From CALFBG01 sp045110315 (GTDB lineage: Bacteria; Bacteroidota; Bacteroidia; Chitinophagales; Saprospiraceae), in NCBI GenBank assembly GCA_045110315.1, contig JBGCFY010000288.1:1-35488 (forward strand): a stretch of 35,488 bases of DNA, read 5' to 3'. Positions 1-6,650 of the stretch are shown here, one piece after another (the first letter of the stretch is position 1; each line of letters begins with the position of its first letter). The position numbers were made by a program, and so were the translations under genes. The notes under the pieces are model-generated. The model was given only the letters and a program-made list of their open reading frames with translations. It ran no database searches and had not been told where the DNA came from.

Positions 1-1549
1 TATCTTGTAAGCCACCATAGATATTATAAGGCTTTGCCATGTCGACTGCGACGGCGTAAAACTGTCCTACTGCGGGGCTATTACATTTGACCCAAGTCTC
101 GCCGTCATCGTACGAAATATTAATTCCACCATCATTTCCTAAGATGATGTGCTTATCTCGTTTAGGATTCAACCAAAGGGCGTGATGATCGACGTGTACA
201 TTTTCACGATTGATGTCTTTGAAAGTTTTTCCGCCATCGGTAGAGATTAGAATCGGAACCCCCATGAAGATAATTTTATCAGGATCCATCGGGGAAACTC
301 TAATCTGACCAAAATAATATCCGTAAGAATTATAGACGTTATCGAGGTAGTTTTCGTGAGTTTTCTTCCAAGTTTTCCCTTCATCGTCGGAGCGATAAAT
401 TTCTGCCCCTTTCACGGGTGTATCAAACAACAACGAATTAGCATCTTCCAAATATTCAACTAAGGCAAAAGGCGTAATTTTATCGTCCTTCACCATTTTA
501 ATAATTTTCTTTTCAGTATATTTTTTAGGGAAATTATTGCCTCGCAAATAAGCCTTAATTTCTTTTTCGTTTAATTTTAAAAAATCAGTTTTTGACATCT
601 CGCGTAAATCATCCTTGGTCAAACCATCGTCCTTATCTTTCTTTTCAACCGGTCTGCGATCGTAATTATCGAGGATCGCGTAAAGTACCGTTTTCGTTCC
701 TTTTTTATACATCGTCAAACCAATTCTTCCAACGCCTTCTCCCGTAGGGAAGCCACTTTTTCCTTGAGAAAGCAATTCCCAATTTTCGCCACCATCTAAT
801 GACTTGTAAATTCCAGAACCTTTGCCTGCCTCTACAAAGTTCCAAGCGCTTCGTTCTCGGTGCCAAGTAGCAGCGTAGAGTACTTCCGGATTACTCGGAT
901 CAATCATTAAATCAATCGCACCTGACTTTTCATCTGCGTATAAAACTTTCTTCCAAGTGTTACCACCGTCCGTTGTTTTGTAAACGCCGCGTTCTTCGTT
1001 GGGCGAATATAAATGTCCTAATACCGCGACCCAAACTACGTCTGGATTAGTAGGATGAAGGATAATCCGACCAATGTGGTGACTTTCTCCGAGCCCTTTG
1101 TGTGCCCAAGTTTTACCACCGTCGGTACTTTTATACATACCCACTCCGGCGTAGGAAGAGCGACTAGAGTTATTTTCTCCCGTTCCAGCCCAAATAATAT
1201 TTTTATCCCAGTTGACGGCAATGTCTCCGAGTGTCATCACGATTTCATCCTCAAAAAGCGGTTGAAAAGAAGTTCCGTTGTTCTCCGTTTTCCACAAGCC
1301 TCCCGAAGCGTAAGCGACATAAAAATGACTAGGATCTTTCGGAGAAACGGCAATATCCGTCACCCGACCACTAAATACGGTAGGTCCCACCGAGCGAAAA
1401 GGAATCTGATCGACGAGAGAATTGGAGAGGAGTTTTTGTCGTTTTTGGAATTCTGCAATCCGATCTGCACTCGCCGTAGCGGGCGGTTGAGTTTGTGCGA
1501 ATAATTGTAGGGTAAAAAGCAGGGGAAGAAGGAACAAGAGTTTTTTCAT
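1..1549 (-). CDS. Secreted BNR/sortilin-type beta-propeller protein (VPS10-like 'glycosyl hydrolase'), 3' end outside window
   Basis: The reading frame is open from the ATG at 1547-1549 to the window edge, giving about 516 residues without a stop, so the C-terminus is missing. Residues 1-19 (MKKLLFLLPLLFTLQLFAQ) form a typical signal peptide. The mature part has repeated Asp-box-like motifs such as STDGGKTW, TTDGGNTW, SLDGGENW, SDDEGKTW and STDGGKTF, the blade signature of BNR/sortilin propellers. At the window edge it reads QFYAVAVDM...YGGLQD, which matches the large Bacteroidota family annotated as WD40/YVTN/BNR-repeat or sortilin N-terminal proteins, usually around 1000 residues. The catalytic role of this family is not established; exo-glycosidase activity is only an annotation tradition. 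Whether a T9SS domain ends the protein cannot be seen. A promoter candidate lies about 40 nt upstream. Identification of the family is confident, function is not. Confidence 0.85.
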   Translation of the reverse strand, partial: MKKLLFLLPLLFTLQLFAQTQPPATASADRIAEFQKRQKLLSNSLVDQIPFRSVGPTVFSGRVTDIAVSPKDPSHFYVAYASGGLWKTENNGTSFQPLFEDEIVMTLGDIAVNWDKNIIWAGTGENNSSRSSYAGVGMYKSTDGGKTWAHKGLGESHHIGRIILHPTNPDVVWVAVLGHLYSPNEERGVYKTTDGGNTWKKVLYADEKSGAIDLMIDPSNPEVLYAATWHRERSAWNFVEAGKGSGIYKSLDGGENWELLSQGKSGFPTGEGVGRIGLTMYKKGTKTVLYAILDNYDRRPVEKKDKDDGLTKDDLREMSKTDFLKLNEKEIKAYLRGNNFPKKYTEKKIIKMVKDDKITPFALVEYLEDANSLLFDTPVKGAEIYRSDDEGKTWKKTHENYLDNVYNSYGYYFGQIRVSPMDPDKIIFMGVPILISTDGGKTFKDINRENVHVDHHALWLNPKRDKHIILGNDGGINISYDDGETWVKCNSPAVGQFYAVAVDMAKPYNIYGGLQD

Positions 1550-1587
1550 CGTTGAATAGACTTAGGGAGATTGTGATAGAAGTTGTT

Positions 1588-1621
1588 CAAAAATAAGTTG
1601 GCTACTTGAGTTTGCACACAA
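1588..1621 (-). promoter_or_regulatory. Bacteroidota-type promoter for the propeller gene
   Basis: Read on the minus strand there is a TTG (1619-1621), 23 nt, then TATTTTTG (1588-1595), fitting the TTG/TAnnTTTG consensus with long spacing. It would give a leader of roughly 30 nt before the ATG at 1549. The -7 box runs straight into GAACAACTTC, the dispersed motif described in the findings. Confidence 0.5.
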
Positions 1622-1763
1622 CTTCATTTAAATAATGCACGATGAAGTTCCTCAAATTTACGGCTGCCAGCATTGTAAACTTAGGAATAATCTTAGGAAA
1701 ATGGGTAAGCAAAAGCAATTTTTTTGTGGAAGAAGTTGTTTTCAAACAAGTCCGCTTTTTTGT

Positions 1764-1799
1764 AAAAAAAAACAGAGCCGTATCGAAATACGCCTCTGT
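1764..1799 (-). terminator. Intrinsic terminator, probable end of the sigma/DUF4252 operon
   Basis: A 12-bp stem (1772-1783 with 1788-1799, loop CGAA, one C-C mismatch) is followed on the minus strand by eight T residues (1764-1771). The nearest upstream minus-strand gene ends at 2056, so the transcript would run through the 197-bp repeat at 1855-2051 before stopping here. Confidence 0.6.
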
Positions 1800-1854
1800 C
1801 TTATAAAATCGAATTAGCACAATTTAAACTTAGCTAAAAACCAACTATGGCTTT

Positions 1855-2051
1855 GAAGTTGTTTAAAAATAGATCTTAATACCTACAGCTAAAGCATTGC
1901 AACCCACTACTTCCCCTTATTTCTCGTCACCGCAGCTATGGCTGCATAAATTCTGAATAGAATTTACCGCTTGCGGATGGGATGCAAAAGAGCTTCGTCC
2001 TGATTTACAAGCCTTTATCTTCGGTTGCTAACATCATTTCAAAGCAACTTC
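1855..2051 (-). repeat. Element A copy 1: 197-bp intergenic element with terminal inverted repeats
   Basis: The reverse complement of this segment matches 9476-9672 over its full 197 bp with about ten substitutions and no gap by eye. Its ends are inverted copies of a GAAGTTGTTTTAAAAT-like sequence, imperfect in this copy. The interior can form several hairpins: an AATTCT/AGAATT stem, a GCAGC/GCTGC stem, CCGC/GCGG, and a longer-range GCAACC/GGTTGC pairing. It contains no convincing ORF. It starts only 4 nt past the stop codon of the upstream minus-strand DUF4252 gene and has the same orientation relative to that gene as copy 2 has to its upstream gene. Confidence 0.85.
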
Positions 2052-2055
2052 TTTC

Positions 2056-2583
2056 TTAAGCCTGTGGAATAAGCTTCTTCTTTTTCGGCACCTTCTTGAG
2101 GTACTCTCCTCCTTCCACGTCAATGTTTAATTTACTCAAATCTTCAAAATCCAGCTCCCCTTTTAAACTCAGTAAAACAAAATCATCCTCTCCGTTCACC
2201 ACGATTAGTAAATTAGTGATTGCTTTTTTATTTTCTTTGATGAAAATATTGACCTTTGACTTTCCATCCTGAATAGTCATCAATTCTTCAAAATCATCGT
2301 TTCGAACTTGTCGCAAGAGTTGCTTTACGTCGGTCTTTTCTACGATGTTCCCATTTTCCATAAACAGGACTTTTAGTCTGGAAACATGGCGAAGCGCCTC
2401 TTTTGCTTCGTCATCATCCGCGTACTTTGTTGCCAGCTTCAAGACCCAACCTCCAAGACTGACATTCGTGACGTTTTTATAGGTTTTATATTTTTGGTAA
2501 AAATTATTAATCGCTTTATTTTGTCCAACGCTAAGCATGGGAATACTCAACAAGACTAAGATCATTAACTGTTTCATTTTCAT
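2056..2583 (-). CDS. DUF4252 domain-containing exported protein (second of pair)
   Basis: 175 residues with a signal peptide near residues 1-20 (MKMKQLMILVLLSIPMLSVGQ). The rest is a small alpha/beta domain with the pattern of the DUF4252 family: an N-terminal INNFYQKYK helix, the LKVLFME strand, and the late LLIVVNGEDDFVLLSLKGELDFEDLSKL segment. The C-terminus is lysine-rich (KKVPKKKKLIPQA). The function of DUF4252 is not known. It is a paralogue of the gene at 2797-3321, which has the same late segment (LLLLVGGDESFVMMSFVGKI). It lies last in an operon that begins with an ECF sigma factor, 213 bp behind its partner. No lipobox is visible, so a periplasmic location is inferred. Confidence 0.85.
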   Translation of the reverse strand: MKMKQLMILVLLSIPMLSVGQNKAINNFYQKYKTYKNVTNVSLGGWVLKLATKYADDDEAKEALRHVSRLKVLFMENGNIVEKTDVKQLLRQVRNDDFEELMTIQDGKSKVNIFIKENKKAITNLLIVVNGEDDFVLLSLKGELDFEDLSKLNIDVEGGEYLKKVPKKKKLIPQA

Positions 2584-2796
2584 TTGTCTTTTTATTGTTT
2601 AAAAAATCTACCTAACCGAAATTAGAGGCATCGCAATCCCTAGGTAGTCAGCCACGTGATGACTGCTACGGCGGTATGCTTCCGACAAAACAAGTAAGAA
2701 AGTGGTACGCTAAAAGCGCGTGATGATGCGGATAAAATAGAGATTAGGTAATTTGTTTTCTGCTTTATATTCTCGTTTGGGCTCAAAAAGAACCGT

Positions 2797-3321
2797 TTAA
2801 TTCTTCTCCAATTCTTCCAAGTGTTCCAAGCCCTCGATGTCCATAGAGTCGGATATTTTAGACAATTGTTCGAGGTTAATTTTGCCGACAAAACTCATCA
2901 TGACAAAGCTTTCATCACCACCGACTAAGAGAAGAAGTTCTTCGATATCATCTCCGTTTTCTTTAATCAGGAATTCGACATCGTCATCGCCTTTTGATTT
3001 TACGGTCATTAAAACTTCGTAGCCTTTGGTATTAATTTTAGCTTTGGCTTCTTTGTAAAATTTGCGGGGTGTTTCTTCCGTCGTCAAGATTCGTAACCCT
3101 TTCAAGTCTTTGATGGCTTGTCTGACTTCCCGTTCTTCTTCGTCATCGTTATCATCGCCAGCTTGAGCAAATAGCTTAAACATTCTTGAGCTAATGTATA
3201 CTACGGTGAAGCGATCGTCATCTACGTATTGATCGAAGTACTGAGAGATAGCATCTACTTGCGCGGAAGCTTGCCCGGCGAAGCAAAAGAAAGCTATCAT
3301 AAAAATTGATACATATTTCAT
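2797..3321 (-). CDS. DUF4252 domain-containing exported protein (first of pair)
   Basis: 174 residues with a clear signal peptide (MKYVSIFMIAFFCFAGQASAQ, cleavage after AQ). The mature protein is acidic, with aspartate/glutamate runs (DDNDDEEER, VDDDR), and matches the DUF4252 layout: FDQYVDD..FTVVYISSRMF, LKGLRIL, then EELLLLVGGDESFVMMSFVGKINLEQLSKI. It is paralogous to the next gene downstream (2056-2583), but much more acidic. It follows the probable anti-sigma gene by 92 bp. DUF4252 proteins are recurrently found beside ECF sigma factor genes in Bacteroidota, so a role in an envelope signalling output or feedback is plausible but unproven. Confidence 0.85.
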   Translation of the reverse strand: MKYVSIFMIAFFCFAGQASAQVDAISQYFDQYVDDDRFTVVYISSRMFKLFAQAGDDNDDEEEREVRQAIKDLKGLRILTTEETPRKFYKEAKAKINTKGYEVLMTVKSKGDDDVEFLIKENGDDIEELLLLVGGDESFVMMSFVGKINLEQLSKISDSMDIEGLEHLEELEKN

Positions 3322-3413
3322 ATTAGTTCTTTTTTAAAATTTAAAAATTGAATGTTACCCGCTTAATTTTATTGATCAAGTAAAATGGCGCGTATTTCTT
3401 ATTTGGAAGTTGT

Positions 3414-3914
3414 TTATTTCAATACTTTGGTGGATTCTTGCACCCGTTGGACACTCTGGACTGCTTTTTTAGTTCCTTTATTCAAAGAACTCGATAGCAA
3501 GTAGAGGGCAGCTTTCGTCTGTCGATAAGCTTCTTCTGGACTTTCGGGTTCGTACTTATCTTCCCAAGCTAAGATTTTATTTTCAAGTGAATCAGCTTGT
3601 TGTAAATAAGTCATTCCCGACCAAAATACTAAAGCAATCGCTGCTGCTCTGAGCAAATTAATCACCAAACTTCGGCGCGTCAATCTTCGTGGTTGCGGTT
3701 TAATTTTTGCTAAAACTTTCGCTTCCACTTCATTCGTTAAACGGATTGACTTTTCTTGTTGTAAAAACTGAAAATAAGCCTTTTCTTCTTGCCAAACTGA
3801 AGGCAATTCCGGCTGCGCGAAGAAAGCTTTGAGCATTTGTTCTTCTGCTAAGCTCGTTTCCCCTTCCCAGTATTTTTCTAGCAATGCTTTGATTTGACCT
3901 TGATTATAGTCCAT
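3414..3914 (-). CDS. Small one-TM protein, probable anti-sigma factor
   Basis: 166 residues. The N-terminal half (about 1-75) is helical and opens with QGQIKALLEKYWEGETSLAEEQ, a pattern seen in Bacteroidota proteins that follow ECF sigma genes. One hydrophobic segment is visible around residues 84-103 (VINLLRAAAIALVFWSGMTY), preceded by arginine-rich RRLTRRS, so the N-terminus should be cytoplasmic. The C-terminal part is short and helical (about 60 residues). Its ATG lies inside the end of the sigma gene, an 11-bp overlap that implies translational coupling. The anti-sigma role is inferred from this position and topology; no standard zinc-binding anti-sigma motif (HxxxCxxC) is present. The last codons overlap one copy of the GAAGTTGTT motif. 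Confidence 0.75.
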   Translation of the reverse strand: MDYNQGQIKALLEKYWEGETSLAEEQMLKAFFAQPELPSVWQEEKAYFQFLQQEKSIRLTNEVEAKVLAKIKPQPRRLTRRSLVINLLRAAAIALVFWSGMTYLQQADSLENKILAWEDKYEPESPEEAYRQTKAALYLLSSSLNKGTKKAVQSVQRVQESTKVLK

Positions 3915-4413
3915 AAGATTCTGTATTTATGAGTTGGGCTCTAATTTTTTTTCTAGCTCTAAAAAGATTTGTTTTTACTTGGTCCATCGAGATCTCTAAG
4001 GCAACGGCAATTTCCTGATAACTCATCTCTTCGATATCTCGTAGTTGGATGATCATTTGTTGCTTTTCGGGTAATTCAGCGATTAACATTCTAATCTGCG
4101 CGACCGTATCTTTTGCTTGTAGTAACTCTTCAGGTGTAGAAGCTTTGCTCGTCAATTCGTAACTTTCGGGTAGCATTCCTACCCGCTTGTGTTTTGACCG
4201 CAATTTATCAATCGATAGGTTTTTGGTTAGTTTCATACACCAAGCTTCTACGTTTTGATACTGCGCCATTTCCTGATGCTTAGACCAAATTTTAATCAAA
4301 ACCTCCTGCACCACATCTTCTGCTTCGGCGACATTGCCGACGATACGCAAAGAAAACCGGTACAGTTTATCTTTAATGGGTAATATTCGTTTTGTAAAAT
4401 CCTTTAAGCTCAT
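3904..4413 (-). CDS. ECF-family RNA polymerase sigma factor (sigma-70 family)
   Basis: 169 residues, normal for an ECF sigma factor. Region 2 is seen as YRFSLRIVGNVAEAEDVVQEVLIKIW followed by the typical helix NVEAWCMKLTKNLSIDKLR, and region 4 as LPEKQQMIIQLRDIEEMSYQEIAVAL followed by a recognition helix ISMDQVKTNLFRARKKIR. It heads an operon with a one-TM protein (11-bp overlap) and two DUF4252 genes. The sequence directly upstream holds no clear TAnnTTTG box, so autoregulation by its own sigma factor is possible but not shown. The target regulon cannot be read from this window. Confidence 0.93.
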   Translation of the reverse strand: MSLKDFTKRILPIKDKLYRFSLRIVGNVAEAEDVVQEVLIKIWSKHQEMAQYQNVEAWCMKLTKNLSIDKLRSKHKRVGMLPESYELTSKASTPEELLQAKDTVAQIRMLIAELPEKQQMIIQLRDIEEMSYQEIAVALEISMDQVKTNLFRARKKIRAQLINTESYGL

Positions 4414-4447
4414 AAGTAGGCTGACACAATTAGTTTAATATATCCTT

Positions 4448-4532
4448 GATGATCTTTTTGCCTTATACTTCTTCAAAAATACTCGCCGTAGCGGTGCTAG
4501 GTCTGTGTTTTTTGAATCGTCTGAAACAAAAA
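4448..4532. repeat. Repeat family B, copy near 4.45 kb
   Basis: It shares with the copy at 8398-8530 the flanks ACTTCnTnAAAAAnnCTCGCC and GTCTGTGTTTTTTG, which surround a small hairpin that differs between copies; here it is TAGC-GGT-GCTA. It also shares a GAT-ATCTTTTTG-like left arm with the copy at 6376. It fills part of the 460-bp gap between the histidine kinase stop and the sigma factor start (4414-4873), in which nothing else was recognised. Confidence 0.6.
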
Positions 4533-4873
4533 TATCTCTCAAGTCTATTCTAAAAATAAGTAGGTCAATCTACTTATCACTTCCATGACGATTCAAATCT
4601 TCACAATGTTACAGGAAGACTTAATTTTTTGTTAAAAAAAATACTAACCCATCGTAAATTTATGCACAAACAATTGATTGCCAGTTATTTATTTTAAAAA
4701 ACAAAAATATTAAATTTCATTCAAAAAAGGAAAGGAAAAGATTAGATAACGAGCAAGCATTCCTGAAATACTAAAGTGAAGCGAGAATGAAGATGCAATG
4801 ACTTAGTGGAAAACTCGGTATAATCGCAAAATGTGGATGGAAAATGTATCTTTTTCGGATACTCGTAAAAGAC

Positions 4874-6238
4874 TTAGGGTAAAAGAGAAGGTGTTATTCC
4901 TTCGATAATCTCAGTTCCAATGGTAATACGTATCGCCTTTTGTGGGACGGGTTGGCAAGAAACGCGGGCGACCAATAAGGTAAATCTAAAAATAGTTCCT
5001 CCAGCAGGATTCGTATCAATTTCGAAGTCTCCTTGGTACTGCTGTACGATACGTTTGCAAATGGCCAATCCAATTCCAGTACCTTCGTATTGATTTTGAT
5101 TATGTAGGCGTTTAAACATTTCAAATACCTTTTCGCGGTAAGCAGGTTCAATCCCAATGCCATTATCAATGACTTCAAATTGGTGATATACACCGCAGCT
5201 TTGATACTTGATGTGAATCACGGGTTCTGGAGATTCGTTGTATTTAATGCCATTTTCTAGGAGATTTTGAAAAAGTTGCAACATCCGAGTAGCATCTGCG
5301 AGAATGGTTGGCATTTCATCCGTGATAATGCTAATTTTTTGATACTCGGGCGCATCGGGAATCAGTTGGTCTTTTATCGTTGCGAGCAATTGATTGAGAT
5401 TAACCTCATTTTCTGCTAATTTTCGATTTTTAGTTTTTGAAAATTCTAGAATATCCTCAATTAGATGATTCATATGATCGGCATTGCTAGCGACGATATC
5501 TAAATATTCTCTCCCCTCTTTGGTCAAACTACTTTGATGTCTGCGCAGGAATAAGTTTAAAAAAGAAATGATATTTCTAAGTGGACTTTTCAAATCGTGA
5601 GAGGCAATGTAGGCAAATCGTTCTAATTCTTCGTTCGTGTCCAAAAGCTTTGCGTTACTTTTGAGCAACTTCTTGTTCATTTGTTTGTAAATCCGCTTAA
5701 AAGATCTCACCACTACCAGAAATAGCAGTAGAACCAAAATAAAGTTGATTAGAAAAAAGTAAGGCGTCAATTTACCATTCAATTGTCCCGGTAATTGATA
5801 ACCCAAAATGGTAGCTAAACTAACAAAGCTCACCACCACAAAGATCAAAATCGTCCAAACCTTAGCGCTCTTATTGGGCATATAAAAATATGCAATCGGA
5901 GGAATCGTCAACAGCCAAATGATGAATGGAGATTCAATACCACCCGTTGCCATTGACAACCAAGTGAAGACAATTAAGCTGCAGATCGCAAAGAAATTAC
6001 CAGAAACCTTTAAACTTTTATGGAAGCGTATCAAGGCTAAGAAAATCATTGCATTGATAAAAGAAAAGATCGCAATATAACAACCCTGATGAAAATTAGT
6101 ATAATAAAAGACTGGGAATAAGAATAAGCTACATACAATAATCATCAGATCAATCTGTACAATTAGCCTTGCACTAGCGAGCAAAGATTTATCTTGCTCG
6201 AACGCTTTAGGAATTATTTTGGATGTGAAAAATCTCAT
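4874..6238 (-). CDS. Membrane-bound sensor histidine kinase (orphan)
   Basis: 454 residues. Six hydrophobic segments are visible at about 28-48, 52-70, 82-98, 103-119, 125-147 and 160-179, forming a multi-TM sensor region with no periplasmic domain of any size and no PAS domain. A short coiled linker (180-208) leads to HisKA with the phospho-acceptor His214 in SHDLKSPLRN. The ATPase domain has the N-box (LLENGIKYN, Asn around 329), the G1 box DNGIGI (from 358), the F-box region FEMFKRL and the G2 box GTGIGLAICKRIV. The catalytic parts look complete. No response regulator lies next to it on either side, so its partner must be encoded elsewhere. The C-terminus after RFTLL extends about 30 residues beyond the domain. 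Confidence 0.9.
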   Translation of the reverse strand: MRFFTSKIIPKAFEQDKSLLASARLIVQIDLMIIVCSLFLFPVFYYTNFHQGCYIAIFSFINAMIFLALIRFHKSLKVSGNFFAICSLIVFTWLSMATGGIESPFIIWLLTIPPIAYFYMPNKSAKVWTILIFVVVSFVSLATILGYQLPGQLNGKLTPYFFLINFILVLLLFLVVVRSFKRIYKQMNKKLLKSNAKLLDTNEELERFAYIASHDLKSPLRNIISFLNLFLRRHQSSLTKEGREYLDIVASNADHMNHLIEDILEFSKTKNRKLAENEVNLNQLLATIKDQLIPDAPEYQKISIITDEMPTILADATRMLQLFQNLLENGIKYNESPEPVIHIKYQSCGVYHQFEVIDNGIGIEPAYREKVFEMFKRLHNQNQYEGTGIGLAICKRIVQQYQGDFEIDTNPAGGTIFRFTLLVARVSCQPVPQKAIRITIGTEIIEGITPSLLP

Positions 6239-6267
6239 AAAGTATAAATAACTTAGATTTTTCAGTA

Positions 6268-6302
6268 CAAAGATTATACCTTATAATTGCCAGACGGTTC
6301 AA
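6268..6302 (-). promoter_or_regulatory. Possible promoter of the histidine kinase
   Basis: On the minus strand a TTGAAC (ending near 6297) is followed after 18 nt by TATAAT and then CTTTG. The segment resembles both a classical -35/-10 pair and a loose TTG/TAnnTTTG promoter, but neither fit to the Bacteroidota consensus is exact. Leader length would be about 25 nt. Confidence 0.3.
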
Positions 6303-6375
6303 AAATGAACACATTGGCTTTTTTGAAGTGCTATAATTTTCAATAGTTAAGCTTTTAGCAAGTCTTAACGAATTG

Positions 6376-6490
6376 TTAAGTAGTTTGCAGCATTAAATTA
6401 ACTAATAACTGGCATCATCTTTTGAGCAGTCTCTTCGTTACTCAAAGCCTTCCTAAGCTATATTCGTGCCTCAATACTACTCAAAATCTA
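6376..6490. repeat. Repeat family B, copy near 6.4 kb
   Basis: Its first 33 bp (6376-6408) match 8398-8430 with two differences. The following part (ATCATCTTTTGA, CAGTCT, TTCGTTACTCAAAG, CCTTCCTAAGC, TTCGTGCCTCAATA) matches the copy at the window end (35408-35488). The outer arms TTTTGAGCAGT (near 6420) and ACTACTCAAAA (near 6477) are inverted, so the element can fold back on itself. The central hairpin seen at 35451-35468 is lost here. It lies in the 412-bp divergent gap between the kinase and permease genes. Confidence 0.7.
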
Positions 6491-6608
6491 ACACCATTTA
6501 AGGGTAAAAAAGTTTTGTCTTAGTACTTAAAGTAGTATTGATTTGTTAAAGAACTGTTTTTAAGCGTTATAATCTTTTTAAATTAAAGTCGTTCTAAGAA
6601 AAGCTGTT

Positions 6609-6616
6609 TATATTTG
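6609..6616 (+). promoter_or_regulatory. -7 promoter box (TATATTTG) before the LptF/G-type gene
   Basis: TATATTTG fits TAnnTTTG exactly; no good TTG was seen at the usual distance upstream. Transcription would start near 6622, just before the TTG codon at 6624, which argues for the GTG at 6651 as the true start. The box is followed three bases later by GAAGTTGTTTATT, the dispersed motif. Confidence 0.5.
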
Positions 6617-6650
6617 TCCGAAGTTGTTTATTAATAAGACTAGTGGATTT

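Noticed and set aside
1055..1504. 149-residue plus-strand ORF
   Set aside because: It lies antisense within the propeller gene, whose protein shows clear family motifs in the other strand; low-complexity composition and no domain.
1602..1820. 72-residue minus-strand ORF
   Set aside because: It spans the operon terminator hairpin and its T-tract; the protein is a product of AT-rich sequence with no recognisable feature.
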